A stretch of DNA of 64,000 bases from Triplophysa rosa. Lineage: Eukaryota > Chordata > Actinopteri > Cypriniformes > Nemacheilidae. The translations under genes were made by a program, and so were the position numbers. The stretch's first letter is position 1. Every line of letters begins with the position of its first letter. The notes below the pieces were generated by a model that did no database searches, was not told where the DNA came from, and saw only the letters and a list, made by a program, of their open reading frames with translations. This document shows positions 1 through 11,031 of the stretch, one piece after another. Location of the stretch: NCBI RefSeq assembly GCF_024868665.1, contig NC_079900.1, positions 1,850,078-1,914,077 on the forward strand, given 5' to 3'.

Positions 1-217
1 GCAGCTTGGAGAATTGCATTTGAGGAAATTGTAATGTTAAATAATTTATCTTATGAAAATAAAATGTATTATGAAAAAATGTGCATTGAAGAAAAGTAAA
101 GATGGTTTTATATATTCTGTCAATTATAGTTTTTGGATAGAAAAATCGGCAGGTTTCACTTATAAAAAAAATCGGAAACTGGAATCGGCCAAGAAAATTG
201 CAATCGGTGCATCTCTA
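1..217. mobile_element. hAT-like element, truncated 3' part
   Basis: The stretch ends in 'caatcggtgcatctcta', an inverted version of the 'tagaggtgcaccgatt' end that opens another element at 1905. Several 'aatcgg' motifs lie just inside the end, as is usual for this teleost hAT-type family. The left part runs off the window, so length and target duplication cannot be checked. No transposase frame is visible. Family assignment is from end similarity only. Confidence 0.5.
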
Positions 218-354
218 CTCTGAAGGGGATATTTACTAGAAACGAAAGCAGTTATTTGCATACGCACAAACTATGCAGGTCACACTGCAAACCCCAAATC
301 TGTTCTGAACACAAAACCGTGATGTCTCTTTCTAAAATATACAGACCTAGCTAA

Positions 355-885
355 TAGGGTTGCAACGATTGCTCGAGTAACTCTAGTTATTCGAATACAA
401 AAAATCATCAAGCTTTGTTTAATCCATTTAAATCACACGGAGCGCCGTGTTTCCCCACTGACCATGATTACACGGACATCATTTCTGCTCTGACAAACAG
501 CGTGTGTGTACGTTAGAATGGTGAGAGAACATCGTGCTTGGTACGTTCTTCTTCTTTAAACCGAACTTTTAGGACTTCAGCCGGCAAAGTTTATCCTGTC
601 TGACTAGCGCGCGTCACAGAACGTATTACGTCTAAAGGCTGAAAGCGGTCTTTGTGGCTGTTTAAACACATGTGCGCCTGACAGGGCTGTACTGTGCGAC
701 ATATAACTTCATGTATAAAGGAAACAAATTAGTGGTTCATTTTAAGAGACCTGTCTTGTTTTCTCTTGTATATTTAGTATTGCTCTTTAATAAAGAAAAA
801 GTTCTGGTTATCCGAATACTCGATTAATCGATGGAATAATTGGTAGAATACTTGATTACTAAAATAATTGATAGCTGCAGCCCTA
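355..885. mobile_element. Non-autonomous hAT MITE with perfect 8-bp target duplication
   Basis: The 531-bp element starts 'tagggttgcaacgatt' and ends 'gctgcagcccta', giving a 10-bp terminal inverted repeat with one mismatch. Both sides carry the same 8 bp, 'ctagctaa' (347-354 and 886-893), the target-site length typical of hAT transposases. Sub-terminal 'ctcgagtaactctagtta' and 'tactcgattaatcgat' motifs are related in inverted orientation. There is no coding capacity, so it would have been moved by a transposase supplied elsewhere. Confidence 0.85.
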
Positions 886-893
886 CTAGCTAA

Positions 894-1315
894 TAATAAA
901 ACATCCTCTAAATAAATGTCACAAAGACTTTTAGTTAGTTAGTTTTGCTGACAAAGTCCAAGTTCTTTTATCATTTTATTTCACACATTTATAAGCAAAA
1001 CAGATTTATGGCAAAAAATGAACTGGTATACGAGATCAAAGGGCGCTGTTTAAACAATATTGAATCAAAGCTTCTCATTTAATTCTCAAGCATCTCTTCT
1101 AAAATAACACACCACACAGCTGAGAAAGAAAGTTATCATACTGCATTCTTCAGTGGATTCTTCTCCGTTTTATCTGTGATGTGATGACATCTTTACTCCG
1201 GTGACAGTCAAACCCTCTTCTCCTTCAATACCTTCCATTTATCTCCTGTCACAGACCACTACAGGTGAGCACAGATCATTGATCATGAGACCGAGGAGGA
1301 AACATCCGTCAATAC

Positions 1316-1354
<39 letters not shown>

Positions 1355-1834
1355 ATAGTCTGACAGGCCATGGAAGGGAGCAGAGCAGAATAAATGACAG
1401 GTTTGCGAGGCAGAGATGAGTTTCATCAGGAAAGTAAATGAAAGGAACATCAGCGCGTCTGTTGACCTGAACACACGAGCGTCAAGTCATTATGAATCAT
1501 TTGTGAGCGCATAAACATCAAACTCTAATTTCATTCGTTTCAGCACATGTTCTCTCTCTCTCTCAATCGCTGCTCATTCACGAGTCATAAACACAAACAG
1601 CAGGACTCTCCAGCGCAAACATATTCACCACTGACATACTGTACAACCACACATACAACTGCACATCTCATACTATTCGGCCTGCATATAATTAGATAAT
1701 ACATATCATTTCGTAGTAAAACGAGTGTTGGATATTTTATTGGTGAAAACTCCAGAGTTACAGACAGTATGTATTTTGTGAAACTGCTTTTTATCACATT
1801 ATTAGAAACACCACATTAATTACGTGTTTGCACT
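894..1834. other. Unclassified non-coding DNA with short (AG)n and (CT)n runs
   Basis: No gene or recognisable transposon is visible. It holds a pure (AG)17 microsatellite at 1319-1352 and a short (CT)7 run near 1551-1564. Open frames across 1201-1474 and 1585-1797 have no protein-like composition; part of one is just the translated AG run. Confidence 0.5.
1319..1352. repeat. (AG)n microsatellite
   Basis: An uninterrupted dinucleotide run of 17 AG units. It is long enough to be length-polymorphic. Confidence 0.95.
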
Positions 1835-3054
1835 TAAAGGGGTCATATGACACGGGCTAAAACGATTATTATGGTTTGTTTTAGATGTAACTCAATGTGT
1901 ATACTAGAGGTGCACCGATTGACCGGCCAGAGACCGGAATCGGACGGTTTTTCGTATGGTCAGTCTCACGTCTCGCCGATTCCAAGCCGATCTTCTGTTG
2001 CCCGTGAAGCCGCAAGTAAACATGTAAACGTGCGCGCGCACAGCCTGTCTTTCACGGCTCGTTTATACTCGCATGTGGGTCCACCGGACTGACGCGCATC
2101 TCTCTCATATCCGCTGACTGCACGCGCATCATGTACTGTACAGACTGTAGTTCATCTCTCGCGGCTCCATATACATGGGTATGTATGCTAACAGTGATGC
2201 TATTAGCATCATGCTAAACTCTGACACATGCTAAACTCGTGTTGAAAACTCTGTGTAAAACAAACGTAAATTCCATTCAACCTGATTCCTTGGCTTACGT
2301 TAAAACTGTGGTCATTTCACCTAGGTAAAATGACATTCAACACGACTTCTACTTGTTTTTAAACATCCAAAATATAAAAAATGAATAAATCAACCAATAT
2401 ATGTGATATACATCTGATTGAGTTCTTTGCTAACACAAAAAACTGCAAATACATATACATCTTTAGAGTAGAATTCACTCATAAGATTTTAAACTTTTTT
2501 ATTGAAGTTGCAGCAAAAATCAACCCACTACTTTTAATCCTACAGACACAAGATAAAGACAATTTATTTTACATTTCAGAAAAAAATGAAATAAAGCAAT
2601 GTTAGTTTCATGAACGGAAACAGACGAGAATAAAGTTGAAGTATTTTATTGTTATCTTAGACTTTTGTGAGATGAGTATACAAAAATGAAAAAGGTACAT
2701 TAAGTGACATGTTTAGTTATATTTTATTATTTAGTGGTGATTTCTGCAAGCGTGTGACGGAAATGTAACGCCTCTTACCATATTTGGAACATCAGGTTCT
2801 TCTTCAATTGTACTGACAGGTACGCCCACCTTACTTGCGTATACATTTGGGCGGTCTTAGTCAAATCTGTGGGGGTGTGGTTACACGAGGTGTTTCAGGC
2901 AGGTCTGAATGAGCATTCGCTTTTAGATAGAATGCATCTTTTGTTCCCACACTTTCATTTGTGCAATTTTACGTGTCTAACACATGCATGAGCAACTTAT
3001 AACACACCAAAGACACAGAAAAACACGTATCCGCGACATATGACGCCTTTAAGT
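1834..3054. mobile_element. TTAA-bounded DNA transposon (piggyBac-type ends) with nested insertion
   Basis: The left end reads 'cacttaaaggggtcatatga' and the right end 'catatgacgcctttaagtg'. They form a 19-bp terminal inverted repeat with one mismatch. TTAA sits at both borders (1834-1837 and 3049-3052), consistent with a piggyBac-type target duplication, though the matching cac/gtg outside may mean the inverted repeat itself is longer. The interior is non-coding and is interrupted near 1905 by a hAT-type end. Superfamily assignment is inference from TTAA. Confidence 0.6.
1905..2230. mobile_element. hAT-like end nested in the TTAA element
   Basis: Starts 'tagaggtgcaccgattg', the same end seen inverted at 217, followed by several 'accgg/atcgg' motifs. 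It interrupts the host transposon about 70 bp inside its left end. I cannot find a matching right end or duplicated target, so the right border is approximate and the copy is probably truncated. Confidence 0.45.
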
Positions 3055-3059
3055 GTGTC

Positions 3060-3400
3060 CCAACGGTTACAAATACTACATGCTCACTTGGGATCTTCAT
3101 GCCCACTAGAACACTTGGGCTAAAAACAGGAAATGCATCATGAAAGTAGTCAAGTGGTCAAGTGCAAAGACAGCAAGTGGGGGTATTTGGACGCAGCCAT
3201 TAATGCACACATCACATACTACTGCAAGTACAAGTGCACACCTCGTGTTCTTCAAATACAACAGCATTCTTGACATGCCACTGCACATCCACATACATAC
3301 TACAGTGCATACCACTTTAACACCTCACATACTCTTGCAAGTACAGCTGCATACGTAACACACAACTGTGCATACAGTTGCACACTATGACATAATCGTT
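3060..3400. repeat. Cryptic degenerate repeat rich in 'catac' and 'gcaca' motifs
   Basis: Motifs such as 'tactgcaagtacaagtgcac' and 'acatacatactacagtgcat' recur at irregular spacing. The region resembles the 18691-19120 stretch in style. There is no fixed period and no identifiable transposon end. Confidence 0.4.
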
Positions 3401-3720
3401 TGTTTACGTGAATACTCGACACGACATTCGTTCTGGCATAATGTGTGCATTTGACCTTTTAAATGGAATAAACCGCAAACGTGAAGTCGTTGAGAGACAG
3501 ACTGCTTTCTGGGTGCGCGCGTCACACATTGCGCACGTGCCACACCGCGTTATCTTTCATGACGTGCTGCACTATAAAGATCTTTACGCGTTGTCATTTA
3601 TTATATCAATCACGCACATCATTTTATTTTAAGGAACAAGCTGAGTAGTTTGCATACCTGCGCATTACTGTCGGTCATTTGCCATTTCCACGGTGAAAAA
3701 GTTACTACTTAATCGATATT
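3401..3720. other. Unclassified DNA with a CpG-containing patch
   Basis: No coding signature. A patch around 3515-3560 contains 'gtgcgcgcgtcacacattg' and 'gcgcacgtgcc', and a 'ctataaag' lies near 3573. These could be promoter-like, but no transcript structure supports it. Confidence 0.3.
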
Positions 3721-3746
3721 GAAATATGATTTAGAAAGCAACATAC

Positions 3747-3866
3747 CTGTGCTAACATTGACATCCAATCTGTCCTCCCAAATTCTTTCGCCTTTTTAGG
3801 AAACTTGAAAATTGCACGAAAAAAACACTCGCAAGGACCAAAGCGTAACGTTACCTGTTGGTCACA
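3747..3866 (-). pseudogene. Possible exon fragment with a THAP-like motif
   Basis: On the minus strand the frame reads GPCECFFRAIFKFPKK then AKEFGRTDWMSMLAQ and ends exactly at a good splice donor, CAG followed by gtatgt (donor at 3746-3741). The 'FxFP, about ten residues, W' spacing resembles THAP zinc-finger domains, which occur in P-element-like transposases and in host THAP genes. The paired cysteines sit closer to this motif than usual, and no downstream C-x2-H is in the exon. The frame stays open to about 4088 but has no clear ATG. Upstream on the same strand, 'cttccggtcc' and 'ctgcgcag' near 4110-4135 resemble ETS and NRF1 sites. It may be a transposon remnant or a chance frame. Confidence 0.2.
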
Positions 3867-3899
3867 TGACTTCTCGATAGGCGTCACGTCCTCGGAATT

Positions 3900-4602
3900 A
3901 AACAAATCGAAGCTTTCCGAAAAGTCGAGTCTATAAAGTTGGTACTTCGTTTGTACAGGTTCGTTCATATATATATATATATACTGTATATGGTAATACA
4001 TCTGTAATTTATTGTTTCTTGTGCCGTTATAACCCGTGATTCTCGAGTCGAGAGGACTAGACAGAACAACGTTTTTAATTGTGCCCACTGACGTGAACGC
4101 GCCTTCTAGTACTACTGCGCAGTCTGGACCGGAAGCAATACTGGTGACGTTCAGCTACTTTTCGATTGTTTTTTTTAAGCTTGATGTATTTCGAATACAT
4201 TGATTTAACATTATATATTACTTTTTTAAACAATGAAGTCGCTGTTAAAATAAAACGCATCCAATATCTGTAATTTGTCTTTCTTTCTGAGAGATAAGTT
4301 TCCATGATATTTTATGGCCGACTGGCCAATCAGACACACGACAACTATGCATTGTATGGGGGAAAAAAAACATTCTATCAAAATTAAATACATTTCTATC
4401 ACTTTACAAAATGCCCTGCAATATTCTATGCAGTGATGTGTGATTATTTGTATCGTGTGTAATATTCGCATTTTTCACAGGCCTGCAGCCATGACAACAT
4501 CACCACGGTTACTGGTTACCGAGCGCCAGCATCAGTGCCAAATGACAGACTTTAAAAGCTGAATATTAACTGGGCGGACGGCGGCCGCTGATAAGGTGTG
4601 TA

Positions 4603-4609
<7 letters not shown>
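3900..4609. other. Unclassified DNA including a short (TA)n run
   Basis: Contains an (AT)n run near 3967-3983. The rest is AT-rich with no recognised repeat ends. Open frames at 4075-4471 on the minus strand look random. The patch 4095-4150 is GC-richer and is discussed with the minus-strand exon candidate. Confidence 0.35.

Positions 4610-4669
<60 letters not shown>
4610..4669. repeat. (GT)n microsatellite
   Basis: Almost pure GT run of about 60 bp, with a 'gtgtgtatgtgtgcg' imperfect left border. The minus-strand frame encoding a long Thr-His run is only the translation of this repeat. Confidence 0.95.
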
Positions 4670-4670
<1 letters not shown>

Positions 4671-5435
4671 AGTGTGAGAGAGGCGGATTCGATCTGATTA
4701 TCCTAATAGAAAATAGCACATGTGAAGGTAACACTGACAGAAAGAGACACACGGTGAGACCATTAGTGTCAGGCAACTGATTCAACACTTCTTCTGAGTG
4801 AAGATCAGACAGTACAGGTCATCAGACAGGTGATCGACACGTTAAACACACCATTTAGAGGAGCACAAAACAAAAGACTTCTGACACGCTGTTACTGGAA
4901 CTCAAAACCACCTCTCACGTCTATCCAGAACATCTACTGACACTGCAAGACAAGTATGATTACTTTAACAGAAATACTTTCTTTCCAGGGGTTGTTTTAG
5001 AAGAGTGAAACCAAGAATGTTACGAAAACCATATGTGGTCTTAAAAAGAAAAGATGTAAATGCAAGTCGGAGAGAAGAAACATTAGAAGCTGCTTTTGAT
5101 AAACAGACAGAAGATGTTCACAGCTACTGTCTCATTTTCAAACGAAACCGTTTTCTGTGCAAGAGTAAGACGGACAGGTTGAAAATTCCCAAGCAAACAG
5201 CATTCAGACATTTTAAAACGTAATTGTGTCCAAACATACATCATGTTACACAAAAAACCCTTGAGTACCTTTCACGGTTTATTTGTCAAATACACAACCA
5301 CATATTGCGTGACATTTTGTGAAATGCTTGGTACGACTCTTTCCTCACAGTGTAAAAACTACATGGCCTAGGATAAAAAACATCAAAGTAAAGATAAAAA
5401 TCTGAAACATTTCGCTAAACATAATTTGGCTAATA
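4670..5435. other. Unclassified non-coding DNA
   Basis: Nothing beyond ordinary intergenic or intronic sequence is visible. The plus-strand frame 5005-5223 is Lys/Arg-rich from A-rich DNA and has no domain pattern. Confidence 0.4.
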
Positions 5436-5580
5436 ACATTTTTACATTTACATTTATTCATTTAGCAGACGCTTTTATCCAAAGCGACTTACAGATGAGG
5501 GAAACAATGGAAGCAATTGGAACAACATGAGGACAACAAAAAGCATAAGTGCAAGAAAAGAAAACTGGTCTCATATAGCC
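5436..5580 (+). repeat. Dispersed teleost repeat with conserved core
   Basis: Carries 'tttagcagacgcttttatcc' directly followed by 'aaagcgacttacag'. This core is abundant in fish genomes in several repeat families. An A/T-rich 'acatttacatttattcattt' run precedes it. Class (SINE tail, LINE tail or DNA element) is not decidable from this copy. Confidence 0.6.
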
Positions 5581-5670
5581 TACTACAGTATACAGCGCTA
5601 TGGTTTTTTTGTTTGTTGAAAGAGTAGAAAAGAGATAGAAGTCGGAACTGATCAGTCAGGTGTTTTTTAT

Positions 5671-5757
5671 TTTGAATTTCATAGATATCACAAAAATATC
5701 AGGAGAAATCACACACACACACGCATGACATTATCATGATATCTATGAAATAAAATT
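5671..5757. repeat. Short inverted repeat (hairpin)
   Basis: The arm 'ttcatagatatca' (5678-5690) is matched inverted by 'tgatatctatgaa' (5737-5749), with further partial pairing of 'ttgaatt' and 'aattca' outside. The loop includes a short CA run. It may be the core of a tiny palindromic MITE. Confidence 0.55.
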
Positions 5758-5760
5758 CAT

Positions 5761-8414
5761 CGCTCGTTTTTTTTATTTAGTTTTTCTTTTCTTTGGTCAA
5801 TAAATGACACTGAGATACAAGTGTGCAGGCAGAGAGAAAACCATCGTGACACTTAAAGCAAAATATTAAACAAACACTCAATTATTTACACTATTATCAT
5901 ATGTGTAGTATTAACTATACACAAAAAAATGAAAAATTATAATGACAGATGTAGAGATGGTGAAAGAAACAGACCGACTTCCAATGTTATGTAAAGTAAA
6001 GTGCAATTAAGCTTTCCAAAAACGTCCCTTTTGTTTGAAACGGTTATCTGTTTATTTTTAAATAAATTGTTAATCCAAAAATAACGCCTGCTGTACATGA
6101 TACGATCTCTCCAGATGCGTTGACTCTCAGAGAGTCATAAGCTTCATCAGAGAGAGAGAGAGCGTGCTGTGCTTCTAAACTCGTCCTAACAAGCTAATTA
6201 AATGTGTTTTTTAAGCACACTCCCCGTTTGTTTACTTGTATACCGCTGGAGTAGCTGAAATGACACGCAACAAAGACTCGAGTGAACTTCTGATCTATAG
6301 TGCCGCGCTGTTCGGTGTGCCGGCCCGTTCATAATGAGTTCGGCCGGAGAGCCGCGTGCTGGGGGGTGCAACATTCACAGCTCAAAGACCCTTTAGAATA
6401 AAACATTAATCATGATTTTATTTCCTAAACTCCACTTTTTCTGTTATTCAAAGTTCGACTAAAGGTGTTGTTAGGCAGTTGCTAAGGTGTTGTGGGTGGC
6501 TGCTAGGTGATGTTGTAAATCTTTGTTAAAGCATCATTTCCATGTTTCGTGCGCTTCTTGAGGTTGATGCTATGGATGCTGACAGACAGACAGGTCGACA
6601 AACTTCATTTTAAAAGATCGAAGAACAAACATGAGACAGGAAATCCTATCGCTCAGATGTTGCTTCTTCGTTGCTCAGGAGATTTGATGGAGTTCTCTGC
6701 TCCTCTGTTCCATTTGAGCATCAAATTAGTATCGGATGTTTCTCCTAAAAATGTTTAGAAGAAATAATAAGAGACTTGTATGGAGGTGCAAAATGAATGT
6801 AGATTGTAGAGGTCAAATAATCTGGATTTGGGTCGATTTGATGAGAAATGTTTGAGTTCATATTGAGATCTTTAATAATATTGACTTTTGATCGCAGACT
6901 CGACCAATCCGAGCTCGTTTCATCTCTTCTGAAACTCTAACGACATTTGTGACATCTCTTTTTCTGAGTACTTCTGAGCTGCTTTAAACGTGATTTTTCA
7001 AGAGTTTTAATGTGAATTTGATCTCCTCACACAATGAAGAAATGAAACAATCACATAAAATTTACTTCATGTTTTAATTGTAATAAAATCATTTGTTGAT
7101 GGTCTGACTGCCGACATACAAAACCAGCCGTCATTAGATGTGTACGTTTTATAAACTCTTCACAGCGGTCTTCCTGACTTCGTCTCACTTCAATCTTCAT
7201 CATTTTTACAGTCTTCTTCTCACACAACGTTCTGAACATTACATCCGGTTGTTGCATAATACCGTTGCCTTGAGGGAGAAGAGAAACGCTTCTTTAGTCC
7301 GTCGTTCGCAAGCCGCCTGCCAATTGTCAATTAAAACTGCATGTTCATCCGGAGAGCCAAACTCATTATTTCTCAAAGAGAAAGAAAAGAAGCCAGAAAC
7401 GTCTATGCCTGTGTGTGAATTAGAAATATAGATCATTAGATGAACTTCTCTGAGAAGAAAACTCACAACTCGGCTCTGTTTCAAAACCTAGCGAGCTGCC
7501 TACATAGGGAGCGACCTTCTAAGGGAGCATGTTTATGTTTGCAGTTGAAGTGACTACATCGGCCGGGTTCTCTCTCTCTCTCTCTCTGTGGGAGATTCTC
7601 GCTCTATCACTCCAGCGTGTGCATTTGTGTGTGTGAAAACAGCTCAGCGTGAGTGCGAGACCGCCGTCCTGCTGGGAAACACATTCACAAAGTTATTTCT
7701 GTATTAACGGAATTCTGTGGCATCAATGTATTCGTGAGGAATGTCGTTCCTATCAGCATTTATATATTCATGTATTCCGATAACCCCGTACGGCAGAAGG
7801 TTAAAATATGCTCTTCATTAACATTTGGAGAGGCTGGAGCAATTACGCTCATTTGCAAATGACCTCTATTCGTGAAAAAAATGAACTCGTAGAAAAACCT
7901 TACAGGTCAATGATGAGGGTTTAAAGAAACAAGTCATGATAGAGAATAACATGGCATCATATTTACTTTCGTCCAAATATAGGGTCAATGACCTTCAATG
8001 TCCCTGTTCAGATTGAGCCGTGAGTTTTCAGCAGGTCAAGCTGAGTTACAGCTGATTCTCAATATTTAATCGATCATTTAAACATCCCAAAATGTCACAC
8101 ATCTGTTTGGCTGAATGACATCTGAAGTACAGGACCAAGTTCATTCTGTGTGTCCATTTGCTCATGTTTTAGTGCTAAAAAGAGCACTAAACTTTTTTTG
8201 ACTTTTGTAAAAAAAAATAAGATCTTGATGTCTTACAAGACCTGCAGGAGAGAAGTTGAGAAAACATTAAACGCAGCTATGAGACAGACCGTCGGTGTGT
8301 GTATGCAGTCAAAAAAACAGAAGTTTGTGTTTTTCAAAGCTCTTCAGAACGGGTATCGTCGCCTTCGAATTACAAGGTTCTATCTGATGTTTTTGTCAAA
8401 ATTTCGTCATTATG
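5761..8414. other. Unclassified DNA with a few repeat traces
   Basis: Mostly single-copy-looking sequence. 6452-6525 holds 'gttgctaaggtgttgtgg' and 'gctgctaggtg' units of the dispersed 'ctagcaacc' repeat also seen near 33915 and 39585. 7475-7560 contains 'aaaacctagcgagctgcct', part of a teleost repeat. A CT run lies at 7570-7587. 6230-6370 is GC-rich with several CpGs. The open frames here have no domain pattern. Confidence 0.4.
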
Positions 8415-8417
8415 ACT

Positions 8418-8663
8418 CAACTCTTAAAAAAGATGCTTCAAAAGGTTCTTCGATGCCGTAGGAGAACCTTTTGGTTCCATTGAGAACCTTAAACATCTGA
8501 AGAACCTTTCTGTTTCACAAAAGTCTCTTCAGATGATAAAAAGGTAAGAAAGAGCTGCTTCTTTAAAGAACCTTTGACTGAATGGCTCTTTGTAGAACCA
8601 TTTTGGTTCTTCTATGGCTTCGCTGTGAAGAACCTTTTATGCACCGTTATTTTTAAGAGTGTA
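8418..8663. mobile_element. MITE with 'ggttctt/aagaacc' internal repeats
   Basis: The left end 'caactcttaaaaaagatgct' and right end 'ttatttttaagagtg' are inverted matches. The interior is packed with 'aaggttctt' and 'aagaaccttt' in both orientations. This is a common fish miniature element with no coding capacity. The exact borders and target duplication are not certain. Confidence 0.65.
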
Positions 8664-8930
8664 CATTTGTTTAGAAAACAACAACTTTCTATGTACATAG
8701 TAAAATGAAATGCAAAAACTGTGAAACCCAAAATATTTAAAAACTACTCAGAATGCAGAGAGAACCGTATCCAAGGTGGCGGTGTGTGTCTCTTCAACTC
8801 ACGTCGCTGTTAGACAGTGGGCGTTATCACCAAAATCTAACATGACAGGATGAGAACATTGTTACTTTACATGAAATGCCAATTAAAACCATGTGGCAAT
8901 GTCTATTTTTGGATATGAATTGAATACAGT

Positions 8931-9085
8931 CTAAAAATGATGGGGTTTTTCAGCACATGGTTGGGTAAAATATGGAGAAAAACTAAATTGTTTAACGTAG
9001 ATTTAAATCTGTGACTTATCCCAATGGTTGGGTCAAATAAGGACAACCGTATTATTGTAAAACAACCCAGTCATTTTTTTAAATG
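8931..9085. mobile_element. MITE with 'gttgggt/acccaac' motifs
   Basis: Begins 'ctaaaaatgatggggt' and ends 'aacaacccagtcattttttt', an imperfect inverted pair, with 'ggttgggtaaa' and 'ggttgggtcaaa' inside. A related copy lies near 34195-34360. No coding capacity. Confidence 0.55.
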
Positions 9086-9828
9086 TACTTTGCAAAATAA
9101 CAGCACTTGATCTCATTTGATTTAGTTTCTCTACACAAACGAAAATAATACAATTTTCCATATATTAATGAATAAATGAAATATAATAATTGTATGACAT
9201 CATTTGAACGAGATCACTGATTCCTTTACATTTATACATGGGCAGATATACACACCTATGCCAGAAAATCACTTACTTACACTTGATATGCGGCAGTTTG
9301 CACATGTGCGTGACGAAAAGAGACACGTATGTCCACGTGCATGTTTGTGTTAGCATGTTTTCAAACGTGTGCGGATAGAAGCATTTCTTTGTCCTTCATG
9401 CGCGCTCACAGCCTCCTGTTGGTGTCCGCCGGTGCCAGGCTCTCGCCCGTCTGTGCCAGACATCACACGGCCGTTGAGCTCGGCCGGAAAAGACAGAGCT
9501 GTTGGCCAGCAGACGGCAGAGCCCGTGCCAACAGACCAGCAGAAGCAGAGAGAGACACCACGGGTAGATAAAACCCTCGCCAAACTCACCCAATTCAACC
9601 GAGACGGAGAAGAGACCAGCATATTCCACACGGGCAACATTGACTGACGGCCGTTACAAAAGAAAGAACCTCAGGAAAGATCCCAGAGGTTTGACAGAAG
9701 ATCATCACCATCATGGTGTGCTGAAATATCACCGATAACCACCAGACCACACAGACCAAAAAAAAGATTCATTCGATTTTCTAAAGAAAATGTTAAAGCA
9801 GCTTTGCAGGAAAGACTATTTGAGAGAC
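9086..9828. other. Unclassified DNA with a GC-rich block at 9360-9660
   Basis: The 9360-9660 block is richer in GC and CpG than its surroundings and stays open in several frames on both strands, which reflects composition. The plus frame ending FHTGNID at 9644 is hydrophilic, but I see no domain, and the flanking signals do not define an exon. It could be a conserved non-coding or exonic segment; undecided. Confidence 0.3.
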
Positions 9829-10061
9829 AGTCCACGCAAAAATGGAAAACTTTCATCTTTTGCAGAACACAAAAGAAGGTATTTCGAAGAATGTCGATAA
9901 TCAAACAACATTGAACCCCTTTGACTTCCATTGTATACAAAACCACCGAGACATTTCTCGAAATATCTTCTTTTGTGTTACACTGAAGAAAGACTCGCAT
10001 ACAGATTGACAAACACGAGAGAGGGAATAAATGACGACATATTTTTTTGGTGCACTATCCC
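9829..10061. mobile_element. Palindromic MITE, family of four in this window (copy A)
   Basis: Left side 'caaaaatggaaaactttcat' and right side 'atgacgacatatttttttgg' are diverged inverted ends. Inside, 'gaacacaaaagaaggtattt' is mirrored by 'aaatatcttcttttgtgtt', and 'ttgacttccattgtat' marks the centre. The same architecture recurs at 40144, 47670 and 53258. Non-coding. Confidence 0.75.
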
Positions 10062-11031
10062 TATGACATCATTAAGGGTTTTTTCCTGATTGGCTGGTTT
10101 GTTTCTCTGAAAATCGGAGAATCCTCTTGCAGATACTCGTGATCACTAGCGGCTTCTCACATATGTTAAACGACACCCACACACACCTCGACACGCATTC
10201 CGGCGTTAAAAGCAAACATCCCGCACACCCGCCAACTTTCACAGTATCGACCTGCAGCGCTGACCTCTGACCTTACACACCCAAACACGTTTTAAAAGGG
10301 TTTATCAGCCTCGGAGGTCACGCTGAGGTCAAACACGGAGAAGTGAAACATGTTCTGCAGAAATATACAACACAAACCCTTCTAGCTATGAAAGCTCAAT
10401 TTCATGCATCTCTGAGTTCCAGTGTAAACTGAGCAGAATGTGTATTTTATTATGGTCTGTTTCTCTTTCAGGTCAAATGCTGTCAGGACAGAGCAACAGT
10501 TTGAAGACAATGCTGCTGAGGAAGTTTATGATGCTGTCGATATGTTTGTATCTGGTCCTAAAAATCACAGACGAGATCTCTTGAATATCTCAACTATTGA
10601 TAGCACACACAAACCTTGAGATTATCTTCATCAGTAGCAGGTGTCAAACACACAAACGCACATGATAAGTGTGGAAATGTGTCTCTGTGAAGGGATTGAC
10701 ACAATGAGACTGCTCATAACCGCTCTGCTTTATTACTCTACAGGCACACACGCGTGCGCGCAGGGTTTTCTTTATGAATGGCCTCTCGTGGACGTGAGTG
10801 GAGTAATATTTACTCAGATGGCAGTAATAAAGTGTGTGATTAAGACTCTCTCCTCCACACTGCCATCTCGCTCACTTAATGAATCTTAATGACTTCATAA
10901 TGACTTCATCAGACTGTGCGGGACGCCGTGCGCGCTCACACGAGCTGGGAAACAACACAGACTCTACAGCACTAACATTGTATACTGCTGTTACCATAGC
11001 AACAACATCACCGTACATTTTTTCATAGTAC
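10062..11031. other. Unclassified non-coding DNA
   Basis: No gene or transposon ends recognised. 10740-10930 contains palindromic 'cacacacgcgtgcgcgca' and 'cttaatgaatcttaatgac' stretches, possibly conserved non-coding sequence but not testable here. Confidence 0.35.

Noticed and set aside
3705..4088. The full 127-codon minus frame as a gene
   Set aside because: The start codon would be GTG, and the middle is the translation of an AT microsatellite. Only the short part ending at the splice donor is worth noting.
9350..9647. Overlapping open frames in a GC-rich block read as a coding exon
   Set aside because: Three or more frames on both strands are open, pointing to base composition. No clear splice sites flank it.
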